A model generated the notes under the pieces. It was not told the DNA's origin. It searched no databases and worked only from the letters and a program-made list of their open reading frames with translations. A stretch of DNA of 64,000 bases from Aspidiotus rigidus (Eukaryota > Arthropoda > Insecta > Hemiptera > Diaspididae), in assembly GCA_035079385.1 (NCBI GenBank), contig JAVHKY010000023.1:1612001-1676000 (forward strand), in the 5' to 3' direction. Positions 43,477 through 61,700 of this stretch are shown piece by piece; the first letter of the stretch is position 1, and the number at the start of each line of letters is the position of its first letter. Both the position numbers and the translations under genes were made by a program.

Positions 43477-45835
43477 GCGGGGAACCCGCAATTCCTTAGC
43501 TCGACCTCTCAGGTGGTGTGGACCTGAGTTGATAATCTTGTCATATAATTCAAATCGAAATTATCATTCTACATTCCCTCCTATCATATATAGCTCGAGA
43601 GTCAAAATTCTTCTAAGTCCCCCTTCTATCATATATAGCTCGGAAGTCACAATTCTTCCAAGTCCCCCTCCTATCATATATAGTTCGAGGCTCGAAATTC
43701 TTCTATGTCCCCCTCCTATCATATATAGCTCGAGACTCGAAATTCTTCTAAATCTTCCAAGTCCCCCTCCTATCATATATAGCTCGAGACTCGAAATTCT
43801 TCTAAATCTTCTAAGTCCCCCTCCTATCATATATAGCTCGAAAGTCACGATTCTTCCAAGTCCCCCTTCTATCATAAATGGCTCAAGTCTCGAAATTCTT
43901 CTAAGTCCCCCTCCTATCATATATAGCTCGAGTCTCAAAATTTTTCCAAGTTTTTGGTTGGACGGCGGACGGTAGCTCGAAAATCAAAATTCTTCCAAGT
44001 CCCCCCCCCCTATTATATATAGCTCGAGACTTGAAATTCTTCTAAGTCCCCCTCCCATCATATATAGCTCGAGACTTGAAATTCTTCCAAGTCCCCCTCC
44101 TATCATATATAGCTCGAGACTTGAAATTCTTCCAAGTCCCCCACCTATCATATATAGCTCGAGACTCGAAATTCTTCTAAGTCCCCCTCCTATCATGTAT
44201 AGCTCGAGACTTGAAATTCTTCTAAGTCCCCCTCCTATCATATATAGCTCGAGACTCGAAATTCTTGTAAGTCCCCCTCCTATCATATATAGCTCGAGAC
44301 TCGAAATTCTTCTAAATCTTCCAAGTCCCCCTCCTATCATATATAGCTCGAGACTCGAAATTCTTCTAAGTCCCCCTCCTATCATGTATAGCTCGAGACT
44401 TGAAATTCTTCTAAGTCCCCCTCCTATCATATATAGCTCGAGACTCGAAATTCTTCTAAATCTTCCAAGTCCCCCTCCTATCATATATAGCTCGAGACTC
44501 GAAATTCTTCCAAGCCCCCCTCCTATCATATATAGCTCGAGTCTCAAAATTTTTCCAAGTTTTTGGTTGGACGGCGGACGGTAGCTCAAAAATCAAAATT
44601 CTTCCAAGCCCCCCCCCCCTATTATATATAGCTCGAGACTTGAAATTCTTCCAAGTCCCCCTTCTTTCATATATAGCTCGAGACTCGAAATTCTTCCAAA
44701 TCCCCCTCCTATCATATATAGCTCGAGACTCGAAATTCTTCTAAGTCCCCCTCCTATCATAGCTCGAGACTCGAAATTCTTCCAAGCACCCCTCCTATCA
44801 TATATAGCTCGAGTCTCAAAATTTTTCCAAGTTTTTGGTTGGACGGCGGACGGTAGCTCAAAAATCAAAATTCTTCCAAGCCCCCCCCCCCCTATTATAT
44901 ATAGCTCGAGACTTGAAATTCTTCCAAGTCCCCCGTCTTTCATATATAGCTCGAGACTCGAAATTCTTCCAAATCCCCCTCCTATCATATATAGCTCGAG
45001 ACTCGAAATTCTTCTAAGTCCTCCTCCTTTCATATATAGCTCGAGACTCGAAATTCTTCTAAGTTCCCCTCCTATCATATATAGCTTGAGACTCGAAATT
45101 CTTCCAAGTCCCCCTCCTATCATATATAGCTCGAGTCTCAAAAATTTTTCCAAGTTTTTGGTTAGACGGCGGACGGTAACTCGAAAATCAAAATTCTTCC
45201 AAGTCCCCCCCCCCCCTATTATATATAGCTCGAGACTTGAAATTCTTCTAAGTCCCCCTCCTATCATATATAGCTCGAGACTTGAAATTTTTCCAAGTTT
45301 TTGGTTGGACGGCGGACGGTAGCTCAAAAATCAAAATTCTTCCAAGTCCCCCCCCCCCCCTATTATATATAGCTCGAGACTTGAAATTCTTCTAAGTCCC
45401 CCTCCTATCATATATAGCTCGAGACTTGAAATTTTTCCAAGTTTTTGGTTGGACGGCGGACGGTAGCTCAAAAATCAAAATTCTTCCAAGCCCCCTCCCC
45501 CTATTATATATAGCTCGAGACTTGATATTCTTCTAAGTCCCCCTCCTATCATATATAGCTCGAGACTCGAAATTCTTCCAAGTCCCCCTCTTATCATATA
45601 TAGCTCGAGACTCGAAATTCTTCTAAATCTTCTAAGTCCCCCTCCTATCATATATAGCTCGAAAGTCACGATTCTTCCAAGTCCCCTTTCTATCATATAT
45701 GGCTCAAGTCTCGAAATTCTTCTAAGTCCCCCTCCTATCATATATAGCTCGAGTCTCAAAATTTTTCCAAGTTTTTGGTTGGACGGCGGACGGTAGCTCG
45801 AAAATCAAAATTCTTCCAAGTCCCCCCCCCCCCCG
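43477..45835. repeat. 45-bp minisatellite array, block 3, with leader
   Basis: The array starts with the end/leader GCGGGGAACCCGC shared with 7746, followed by roughly 45 units of the 45-bp repeat. Seven copies of a non-satellite insert, around GGTTGGACGGCGGACGG, occur near 43955, 44562, 44837, 45157, 45300, 45443 and 45777. They give irregular higher-order blocks of about 140-600 bp. Long open frames (up to 244 codons) occur on both strands because the unit is 15 codons; they repeat a 15-residue peptide and are not credible genes. Confidence 0.9.
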
Positions 45836-46159
45836 AAGCTTTGTATTCACACACCACTACTATCACAGTCGATTGCATATCAGTGCATATACTAAGGCGC
45901 TAGACATATACGTCCCTTTTTTGGACGTATATGTATCGCGAGGTGAAAAATGTACCGTATCTGAAGATTGAGTACTTATTGAAGAAAATTATTATAATCA
46001 TCGAATTCTGCGTTGGAAATTGCTATGAGTGAGCAACTTACGCGATCTTAATATCTTTCGAATACATTATTTTTTATATTCTTTTGATACTTTTCCGTGA
46101 TCGTTGTTTTCGCATATACTTCTATTCAACTTTGTACGGCAGCACGGTACGTCATAGCT

Positions 46160-46292
46160 CTGCCGTACAAAGTAGAATGGACGTATCTGCATACTCACAA
46201 TCTGCAGAAAAGAAATCCTTCAATCCTAGAGAAAATACCCCTTTTCGCTGATCGTCAATATGCAGATACGTCCATTCTATTTTGTATGGCAG
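46160..46292. mobile_element. Small hairpin MITE, family CTGCC
   Basis: Inverted ends of about 34 bp (CTGCCGTACAAAGTAGAATG... and complement) bound a 133-bp segment. A further inverted end of the same family lies at about 46111-46145. The relative at 55184-55315 has the same start and GACGTATATGC words. Confidence 0.6.
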
Positions 46293-46626
46293 AAGCTGAT
46301 GACGCACAGCGCGGCACACGTACATTCGTGATTGGAGAAAAGCAGCTAAACTGAAAGAACATGCTGTTGGCTGTAGAGCTGCTGACTCGTTACCAACAAC
46401 AACAACACATTAAATTTTTATCAAAAAAAGTGAAGAATTTTAGTCACACAACTTTTTGAAAACAACTAGGTATCTTGGAAGGTATTTCACGTTTGATTGT
46501 TGCGTTGAAGTTTCCGAATTTGCTACTCTAGTTCTCAATTATTCATAAGGGCGCATTCTATTTTCGTGTGTCGATATTCGAGACATTTTCTTGTTATGTC
46601 AATGTGGCGATTTGTTGATATGAAAC

Positions 46627-52949
<6,323 letters not shown>

Positions 52950-54390
52950 AAAAGACCACTTGGAACGTGCCAGAAATTAACGGTGCAATAGATATCGATC
53001 GGTACTTTTCGTACCATTTCCTTCGTATTCTTTTTCTGATCGATCAAGAGAACTGTGAACGTGTAGAACGCGTACCTACTAAAATCTGTTTTTGACGCAT
53101 ATGGATTGTGAGACCAGGTATGAATTTTTTGGAAATGACTGTTCTGTCATTGATCTCTCATCGATTGAATTTTGAAGTGTCATTGTAATTTGTATAGATC
53201 AACAATTTTTTTCGTGACTTGCTCGCTCTTTGAACACCTCTCTACAATTTTTCATTCTGTTCGCAATTTTGACTGATTTTTTTCCTCGTGTACAGACATA
53301 TTATTGAGTATACTGTATTTTTATGTCGACTGTCTCACTTTTTTAATACTTTTTACGCATTTTTCATATTTGTGTATAACACTACATTCTCTCGCAAGTA
53401 GATGGCAAAATAATACTTTTATTTTTTTTAGGTAGTTCTATAAGCAAAGAAATTTTTATCTTTGTCAGAGCGCACGCATGATTCTGTTTCCTTATTAAAT
53501 TGTTTTCGTAACTTGTAAACGCTGATTTTATTGCAGAGTCCCCGTTCGAATTTCCTGTAAATGGGTTTAAAATTGATGTAAGAAAAAAGAAAAAGAAAAA
53601 AGTACGCGACAGTGAATAAATCTTTTGTATATAATTGTAAAACAAATCTTGGGATATGAGTCTGTGATTGGGTTAGATATTCATTTTGAAATATTATATG
53701 TGCATATTATACATTTTTTTTTTTTTTTTTTTATCATTATCAGGACATGTGAGCAAAATCATTCAGAACTTGTACTCGGACATCACAATTATTTATTTAA
53801 ATGTATTCATCTCTGGTGTGCTCGTCCTGTCTCATCTGTGTATTTTTGTGATTTAATTTTACGGAATTAGTGTTAAGCGTGTGTAATTTAGTCCCCTATG
53901 ATATGACTTAATTGAATGATTTTTTTTTAAATTAGCTTAGAGTTAAATGGACAATTAGCTTCTGAAATGGATATTAATTTCTATATCATCGTGAATAGAC
54001 TACACCAAAGAAAGTCATATAATAGTTCGGAAGTCTCGACTGACTAATTTTCGGATAATTGGATTATTATTAAGTTCTTTAGTTTCATTTTTTTTTTTCT
54101 GGTATGATTTTTATTATTGGTATGCTGTAGGGTGGAATATTTTGAATCATGTCACAAAATCATTCTGTTTCAATTCTGGAATTTTCGGCAGTAACTGTAG
54201 TATATCCAATGGAACTAATGATTTATATTTTTTAAATTTGTATTCTTTTGTTGCTTCTTAATACCTTCATTAAATGTTTTTGTTGATGTTTATTTGCTTC
54301 TACGGCCGAATGAGTTCTTTCTTCTCCAAAATGCGATAATGAATAAAGATTCAAAAAAAAAAAAATTAGGAAATTTTGCACAACCCATCA
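52950..54390 (+). other. Probable IRE1 3' UTR
   Basis: AT-rich sequence follows the IRE1 stop. AATAAA occurs at 53615-53620 and at 54342-54347; the second is followed by an A run at 54353-54365. No other gene is seen. Confidence 0.45.
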
Positions 54391-54399
54391 TCAAACAAC

Positions 54400-54690
54400 G
54401 CAAAATAGATGCGAAACTATGATTTTGCACGCTCTGAAGTTCTGGATGAAGTTATGCCGATAATTTCGATCTCTTGAAGAGCTGAACGACGCCGATAAGA
54501 ATTTTCGACGAGAAGCAATTTTTCGGAACCTTTTCTGTGTTGGGGCCCACTTTTGATAAGATGGTCCGTACACGTTGAAGGACTCTTGAGTGTGCAAGAT
54601 TCAAGGGTCAATGTACTCCCACGTGTCCTCAAAGTCGTCTGCTGGTTTCGCCCATGTAAACACTGCGACAGTTACGACATTGTCACCTAT
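54400..54690 (-). pseudogene. PLE GIY-YIG endonuclease fragment
   Basis: On the - strand, in shifting frames, it reads 'CRNCRSVYMGETSRR'-like sequence near 54640-54685. It then reads 'TDHLIKSGPQHRKG' and 'EKLLLVENSYRRRSALQEIEII' at 54450-54560, closely paralleling 'ADHLISSGHSF' and 'LLHKENSYFKRVALENIEIV' of the PLE at 23922-24479. Frame breaks show it is dead. No RT part was found next to it. Confidence 0.65.
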
Positions 54691-55000
54691 AAAAATTTTG
54701 GGAACCCCAGGGCGAATTCGTGTCTGGGTGTAGACCCAGGTATTTCTAGGAACTCAATGGCGAATTTGCGACTGAGTTTTGTTTTGTAGGTTTCGAAGAA
54801 CCTAATGACAAATTTACGTGTTGGTTTCAACTTGTAGGTTTATAAGAACCAAATGGCGAATTTTGGTGTTAAGAGAACTCCAGGGCTAATTTGTATCTCG
54901 TTTTGGACTTGTAAATTCTTAAGAACCTAATATCGAATTTGGGTCTGGTTTCACCTTGTGGATTTCTAAGAACCCAACTGCAAATTTGTGTCTTCATGCC
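54691..55000. repeat. Degenerate tandem repeat of about 60 bp
   Basis: The phrase (T/A)AAGAACC(T/C)AAT...GCGAATTT(G)...GTCTGG...TTGTAGGTTT recurs about five times with drift. No coding sense was found. Confidence 0.55.
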
Positions 55001-55183
55001 ATGATGCCACCTTCTCCATTAAAGATAGGAAAGAAGAAAGGCTCTTTTTCGTTACTAAATTTGCGAGTACGTATATGTACGCAAGGCGCCCTACTTTTCC
55101 TGCGAGCGGGAATGTAACGCAAGATGCAAAACAGTTCCTCTCAGCTGACCATGTGTTGCTTCTTGAGGTCACACGCAGCACAT

Positions 55184-55315
55184 CTGCCATACAAAGTTGA
55201 ATTGACGTATATGCGAATGATGAATACGAGAAAAAGAGGCTATATCAGGTATACCCATAGCCTCTTTTCCTCGTATTCATTATCTGCATATACGTCAATT
55301 AACTTTGTAAGGCAG
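55184..55315. mobile_element. Small hairpin MITE, family CTGCC
   Basis: A 132-bp near-palindrome starts CTGCCATACAAAGTTGAATT and ends with a slightly diverged complement (GGCAG at 55311-55315). Its centre is GAGGCTATATC...ATAGCCTC. It belongs to the same family as 46160-46292. Confidence 0.7.
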
Positions 55316-55439
55316 ACATCTAAGACACACAATATCCTATAGTAGCTGAGTTTTTGAAATATGACCATATTGTGCCACCGAATCTATCCAGTAACGGGTG
55401 AGCTTTATCAAGATTGGGTGTGATTGACATGATCCTCAG

Positions 55440-57940
55440 ATTGATGTACAATTTTGTTAAGCCTGTTAACATTTTTGTATTTATGATTTCTTAAGCCTTT
55501 CAAAATTTTTGTACATGCAATTTTTTCAAGCCTCTTAAAATTTTTGTGTATACAATTTTTTCAAGCCTCGAAAAATTTTTGTATAATATACAATTTTTTT
55601 AAGCCTCTTGAAAATTTTTTATAATACACAATTTTCTTAAGCCTCTTAAAATTTTTGTATATACAATTTTTTTAAAGCTCTTAAAATTTTTGTACATGCA
55701 ATTTTTTGAGCTGCTTAAAATTTTTGTATGTACAATTTTTTCTAGCCTCTTAAAATTTTGTATGTACAATTTTTTAAGCCTCTTGAAATTTTTGTATAAA
55801 CAATTTTTTTAAAGCTCTTAGAATTTTTGTCCATGCATTTTTTCTAAGCCTCTAGAAATTTTTGTATATACGATTTTTTTAAGCCTCTTAAAATTTTTGT
55901 ATGTACAATTTTTCTAAGCCTCTTAAAATTTGTGTGTGTACAATTTTCTCAAGTGTCTTGAAATTTTTGTATGTACAATTTTTTTAAGCCTCTTAAAATT
56001 TTTGTACATGCAATTTTTTGAGCTTCTTAAAATTTTGTATGTACAATTTTTTCTAGCCTCTTGAAATTTTTGAATTTGTTCATAATATACAATTTATTTA
56101 AGCCTCTTCAAAATTTTTGTATAATATACAATTTTTTCAAGCCTCTTATATTTTTCTGTATACAATTTTTTCAAGCCTCTTGAAAATTTTTTATGATATA
56201 CAATTTTTTTAAGCCTCTTAAAATTTTTGTATATACAATTTTTTTAAAGCTCTTGAAATTTTTGTACATGCAATTTTTTGAGCTGCTTAAAATTTTTGTA
56301 TGTACAATTTTTTCTGGCCTCTTAAAATTTTTGTATGTACAATTTTTTAAGCCTCTTGAAATTTTTGTATAAACAATTTTTTTAAAGCCCTTAGAATTTT
56401 TGTACATGCTTTTTTTCTAAGCCTCTAGAAATTTTTGTATATACGTTTTTTTTAAGCCTCTTAAAATTTTTGTATGTAAAATTTTTCTAAGCTTCTTAAA
56501 ATTTTTGTGTGTACAATTTTTTCAAGCGTCTTAAAATTTTTGTATGTACAATTTTTTTAAGCCTCTTAAAATTTTTGTACATGCAATTTTTTGAGCTTCT
56601 TAAAATTTTTGTATGTACAATTTTTCCTAGCCTCTTAAAATTTTTGTATATACAATTTTTTTAAAGCTCTTGAAATTTTTGTACATGCAATTTTTTGAGC
56701 TCCTTAAAATTTTTGTATGTACAATTTCTTCTAGCCTCTTAAAATTTTTGTATATACAATTTTTTTAAAGCTCTTGAAATTTTTGTACATGCAATTTTTT
56801 GAGCTGCTTAAAATTTTTGTATGTACAATTTTTTCTAGCCTCTTAAAATTTTTGTATGTACAATTTTTTAAGCCTCTTGAAATTTTTGTATAAACAATTT
56901 TTTTAAAGCTCTCAGAATTTTTGTACATGCATTTTTCCTAAGCCTCTAGAAATTTTTGTATATACGTTTTTTTTAAGCTTCTTAAAATTTTTGTATGTAA
57001 AATTTTTCTAAGCCTCCTAAAATCTTTGTGTGTATACTTTTTTCAAGCGTCTTGAAATTTTTGTATGTACAATTTTTTTAAGCCTCTTAAAATTTTTGTA
57101 TAGGCAATTTTTAAAGCTCTTAAAATTTTTGTACATGCAATTTTTTGAGCTGCTTAAAATTTTTGTATGTACAATTTTTTCTAGCCTCTTAAAATTTTTG
57201 TATGTATAATTTTTGAAGCCTCTTGAAATTTTTGTATAAACAATTTTTTTTAAGCTCTTAGAATTTTTGTACATGCAATTTTTTGAGCTTCTTAAAATTT
57301 TTGTATGTACAATTTTTTCTAGCCTCTTAAAATTTTTGAATTTGTTTATAATATACAATTTTTTTAAGCCTCTTGAAATTTTTGTGTATACAATTTTTTT
57401 AAGCCCCTCAAAATTTTTGTACATGCAATTTTTTGACCTTCTTAAAATTTTTGAATGTACAATTTTTTCTAGCCTCTTAAAATTTTTGAATTTGTTCATA
57501 ATATACAATTTTTTTAAGCCTCTTGAAAATTTTTGTATAATATACAATTTTTTCAAGCCTCTTGAAATTTTTGTGTATACAACTTTTTTAAGGCTCTTGA
57601 AATTTTTGTATGTACAATTTTTCTAAGCTTCTTGAAATTTTTGTGTAGACAATTTTTTCTAGCCTCTTGAAATTTTTGTATGTACAATTTTTCAAGCCTC
57701 TTGAAATTTTTGTATAAACAATTTTTTTAAAGCTCTTAGAATTTTTGTACATGCATTTTTTCTAAGCCTCTAGAAATTTTCGTATATACGATTTTTTTAA
57801 GCCTCTTAAAATTTTTGTATGTACAGTTTTTCTAAGCCTCTTAAAATTTTTGTGTATACAATTTTTTCAAGCCTCTTGAAATTTTTGTATATACAATTTT
57901 TTCAAGCTTTTTAAAATTTTCATATGTGCGATTTATAAAT
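55440..57940. repeat. A/T-rich 35-bp tandem array with higher-order units
   Basis: About 70 units follow AAGCCTCTTAAAATTTTTGT then ATGTACAATTTTTTT, mostly 34-36 bp. Marked variants (GAGCTGCTT, ATAAACAATTTTTT, CATGCATTTTTTCT) recur in the same order. GAGCTGCTT is found near 55710, 56280, 56803 and 57146, showing higher-order duplications of about 340-570 bp. The Lys/Asn-rich open frames here are artefacts of the repeat. Confidence 0.92.
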
Positions 57941-58309
57941 CCGTGCATAGCTCGAGTCTAATTTTTTTCCATGTCCCCTGTTCCTCATCCCCAGCACCCC
58001 TCGTTTTTTTTTTTTTTTTTCTTTACATCCAACCAGAGAAAAATTATTTAAAAAAAACAAAACAAAAAAAAACAAAACAAAACAAAACAAAATAAAATTA
58101 AACAAACCAAAAAAAACGAAGAAAAAAAAAGTGAAAACAATAGTACTCCGACAGCAATCCGTTGTAAGGACCGGAGCCGAGTTTCATTTCTTGTATTAAA
58201 AGAGTATGATTTAATCGCTCTTTAGAATTTAAAGAAAGTAAATCATTAAAAAAAATCTCTCATCACACAATCATGGAACACTCTTTGGGAAAATCAAACA
58301 AATAATAAA
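57941..58309. other. Low-complexity A-rich spacer
   Basis: The stretch contains a T run (58004-58020), an AAACAAAAC tract (58050-58140) and then AT-rich sequence. One eroded minisatellite-like unit (CATAGCTCGAGTCTAATTTTTTTCC) lies at about 57945. No gene was seen. Confidence 0.5.
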
Positions 58310-58876
58310 CTTCTCAGTATCAAAAAAAACCCGATTCCTTGGGTATCCTCCATTCAAAACACAAGAAGAGAAGAAGTAATTCTCTCTCGTCTCAGAATTG
58401 GTCACACAAAAATTACTCACACCCACCTCATCAGTCCCTACATCCTAACCCCTCCCTCATGTCCCCACTGTCAAAAAGACAAATTAACAGTGGAACACTT
58501 TTTTTCATGCCCCAGACTTTTACCCCTTCGCTCTTCTTCGGATACCCCCTCTTCACTCACCCAAGCACTCAAAATCAACCAGGACATCATTTCGAATACC
58601 CTACATTACCTAAGACAAACTGACTTTTACGTTCACATCTGAACACATACATCGACTATACCTCTACAACCTTCTACATACACACATTGTAAACTTTTAC
58701 ACACCATTACCTGAAGCAGTTACACTCGACATTATATTCCATCCTCTTATCCTTCCTCACTTTTCGTTACTCTACCAACTTCCTTAAAATCTCCCTTTCT
58801 TATCTGTTATTTATAATATTCATAACTTTTGTAACGCCGAGCCAATAGCCCTCGTGAAGCTCTAGTGCTCGTAAAA

Positions 58877-58908
<32 letters not shown>
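58310..58908 (+). mobile_element. LINE 3' end with poly(A) tail, 5'-truncated
   Basis: In one frame from about 58340 the sequence reads 'RREEVILSRLRIGHTKIT', then 'PSCPHCQKDKLTVEHFFSC', a typical ending after the RNase H-like region of Jockey/I-group LINEs, with a stop near 58640. A 3' UTR and an A run (about 58877-58907) follow. The 5' end is truncated, as is usual for LINE copies. Confidence 0.75.
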
Positions 58909-58910
<2 letters not shown>

Positions 58911-59260
58911 TTGGAAAGAGGATGGCTACTGGGCCTTACCTCGAAGGAAAAACGGAAAAAATGAATTGAATTCAAATGTTGATGGAAGGAGGTGATCAGA
59001 GATAAATTTGAAAATGTGTGAGAAAATTGAAGGGTTTTTTGATGATAGGAGGTCGGTGGCTCTGAGTGGGGTAGCGAATTGTAGATTGATGGCTTCTGAG
59101 TATAGTATTTATCTAATGTTGGATATTTCTGGACATTCGAAAAGATAATGATTGATGTCGCCTTTAGAAGGATTGTCTGGATGGAGGGGGCATATATCAG
59201 ATTCGGAAAGATTTAAACGTTTTAAGTGAGTGGGGAGACGATTGTATCCGAAACGACGTT
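58909..59260 (-). mobile_element. LINE C-terminal fragment, opposite orientation
   Basis: The - strand reads 'RRFGYNRLPTHLKRLNL', then 'CPLHPDNPSKGDINHYLFECPEI', a Cys/His-rich ending similar in type to the neighbouring LINE but of a different subfamily, then stops. The two LINE tails abut at the poly(A) of the first. Confidence 0.65.
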
Positions 59261-60019
59261 AAACTCCGTTGAAGAACCCGTGAGTTTTTTATAGCTTCCA
59301 TGTCCATCGTGAATAAATACGGCATTTCTCCCTTTCCCATACTTGTCATACTTTCTTTCTCTTTTCTTTACTTGCTGTCTCTTTCTTCCTAATGCGATTG
59401 TCGTAATCTTCTCGGCTGATTCATGCACGAATTCCAATTCTGGACCAGCCAAGCAAACAGTGATATTATTTGTGAGTGAGAAAGTAAATTGAAAAAAGTA
59501 TTATCACCAAGTGATGGGCAATTTTGATTTCATCAGATATCAGTGAGAACCATTTACGCATGTTGATAAAATTTTGCCTAGGAAACGTCAAGCTGTAGGC
59601 TATCTATACTGCCTATCTCCTCATAGAATGTATTCATACATTTGTAAACTGATTCAGTCAACCGCTGTCGCGAAATCTTTCTAATAAACTTGCCTACAAA
59701 CACTCGTTATGTGCTTGCAACAAAATGGATTGCTGATAATTGTGTTGACCGTTATTATCACTGCGCCTCCTAAGAAATCCGTGTCATCATCAACCAAGGA
59801 GAACTCGAATTCGGATACCGGTAGTATTTCTTCTTCAAGAACGTCAACGCCCATTTTTGAAACAAGATCACACCAAATTCGGATGCAATGTTTAACCCTA
59901 CCAGGTCAATAAAGTTTTAAAGAGTTAATCGAAAAGGGGTGTCACGTGGACAAGACTGAATACGTCGATTATACTGCTTGATAGGATAGACGAGGTGTTT
60001 TTTTTTCATCGCTTCCTTC
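59261..60019. other. No gene recognised
   Basis: The frames here (a - strand frame at 59222-59452 and a + strand frame at 59709-59912 rich in Ser and Thr) match nothing that I know. The first overlaps a LINE fragment and may be its upstream part in a shifted frame. Confidence 0.4.
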
Positions 60020-61700
60020 CAAGTTTGGTAAGACTCTTCTGGTCGACACATAATGGAGAAGGTCTTTAAAGCGGGGAGCAGGACTTATTCAAAAATACCG
60101 AAATCTATCAAAGACGCCTCGGTAATTGGTCAAACTATTCAACAATCCGAATAGATTTTTCCGATGGAATTTCATCTGATTTGGCGTCTGAATTCACAAC
60201 TAACCTGGAGGAGAAAACCCAAGCTCAGGCGAAGTCACGATTATTGAACTAATCAGTTTGACTATCCCAGGAATGATTGGTGGAGAATTCATTGGGTACC
60301 TGAGTACAAAGTATACTTGTATCACCAGTTGTCGTACGATTCTCCTTACACAAGATGTTATGCGAAGAATAAAGATGAAGCGTTCAAGATTTTAGCAACC
60401 CTAAAGTTTCTACAATACCTACCCTGAAAGGAGGGTATAATGAAATCCACTTTTGTTTCGTGACGGATATAATGCGACTCGCCCTTCTGGTTTCAATGTT
60501 GCGGTCGACTATAGGACTTGACCCTGAATCCTGATTGTGCAGGCAGTGTGGGGTTCAATGAGATCTAGTTGTATCAGGATTTCAGTAATCAGATCAAGCG
60601 TGTTGCAAACGAAAGTGGAAAAAAAGAAGAAGAAATCCTAACAAAAATGAGGAATTGGCATGATGGATTCCAGTTCTCGCCGTCATCGTATTCGGCTATT
60701 TGAGATCAAGAAATGTGTCAACTATACTTCCTGGAATGAGACGGGAGTACCTACGTGGGTTTAACAGTTTTTTAAACGAAAAGTTGAAAGAATTTCCGGC
60801 ACAGGCTCTCAATACCTTGCAAATCATCGCACCATTTACAAAGTAGATAAAGAGGTAGGGTAAACGACCGTCATATTGGCCGGCAGAAAGGAACTTACCG
60901 GAGAAGTTTACTTCGGAAAACGTGATGTTAAAGCGTTAGTGGCACTTCTTCTCCACCAAATGGGTATTTGAGTATCAGGCTGTATAACGCAGCATCTGTT
61001 TTTTTTTTACATTGAATTTCAAAAATCTTGAGCTTGAAGACGACTACGCAATGCGTCTTTCCGCTAGCTTAATTGAAAAATTCAAAAAAAGGGTGGATTA
61101 ATAAAATCAGTTCGATGGTACAAGATGTTGAAACGTACTGATGGAAAGGTTTCTGTGACAAGCTAAAGTCGTACTTATATTGCTGAGATTCCGTACTTAT
61201 ACCAACGACAAACCAGTATGAAGCTCAGGAAGCTTGGTTTCATTTTTATTTGCTTTTAACGTTGCGTCGTACAGTAACTCTCATACGACAAGGACGTGAA
61301 GACATTGTATTCGCTATAACAGAAGAGAATGATCCCGAAAATCCAAATTGCATTCACAAATATTTATTCGATTCGAATAAAAAGGTAGGTTTCGCATTGG
61401 CCTCAAGTTCACAATGCAAAGATGACTTCATCACAGTTGGGGCGTAGCCTCATTTTCGTACGACGGTAAACTGGTCGGAAAGGGTGGAACGATTAATAAC
61501 GTTGACTAATTAACTCGGGTCTAAAGAACGTCAAGACATCAGCGATGAAATGACGGATTACAGCGAAAAAATATCTTGAGTGCACTCTGAAATCAGTTTC
61601 TCAAAAGGAGCAGGACCAACAATTGAAGGATAGCTCGTATTTCCCGAAAAGTTCTCGGAGGATTTTGAGATATTAAGTCTGTGGTGTTTTGAAAGAGATT
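60020..61700 (+). pseudogene. Decayed coding-like region, origin unknown
   Basis: Plausible peptide blocks appear on the + strand in changing frames: 'RIDFSDGISSDLASEFTTNL' near 60150, 'VYLYHQLSYDSPYTRCYA' near 60310, 'RREYLRGFNSFLNEKLKEF' near 60740, 'RKELTGEVYFGKRDVKALVA' near 60890 and 'DPENPNCIHKYLFDS' near 61335. Their density and order suggest one or more genes broken by many stops and shifts. No family was recognised. A transposon or an integrated virus are both possible, but nothing decides between them. Confidence 0.3.

Noticed and set aside
43984..45327. Long repetitive open frames (up to 244 codons) in the minisatellite
   Set aside because: The 45-bp unit is a multiple of three, so frames stay open by design; both strands are open and the peptides are pure repeat.
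46097..46354. 85-codon + strand frame upstream of IRE1
   Set aside because: It spans a hairpin MITE and its repeated ends.
55440..57626. Lys/Asn- and Phe/Leu-rich frames in the A/T array
   Set aside because: They follow the 35-bp repeat on both strands and end when unit lengths drift.
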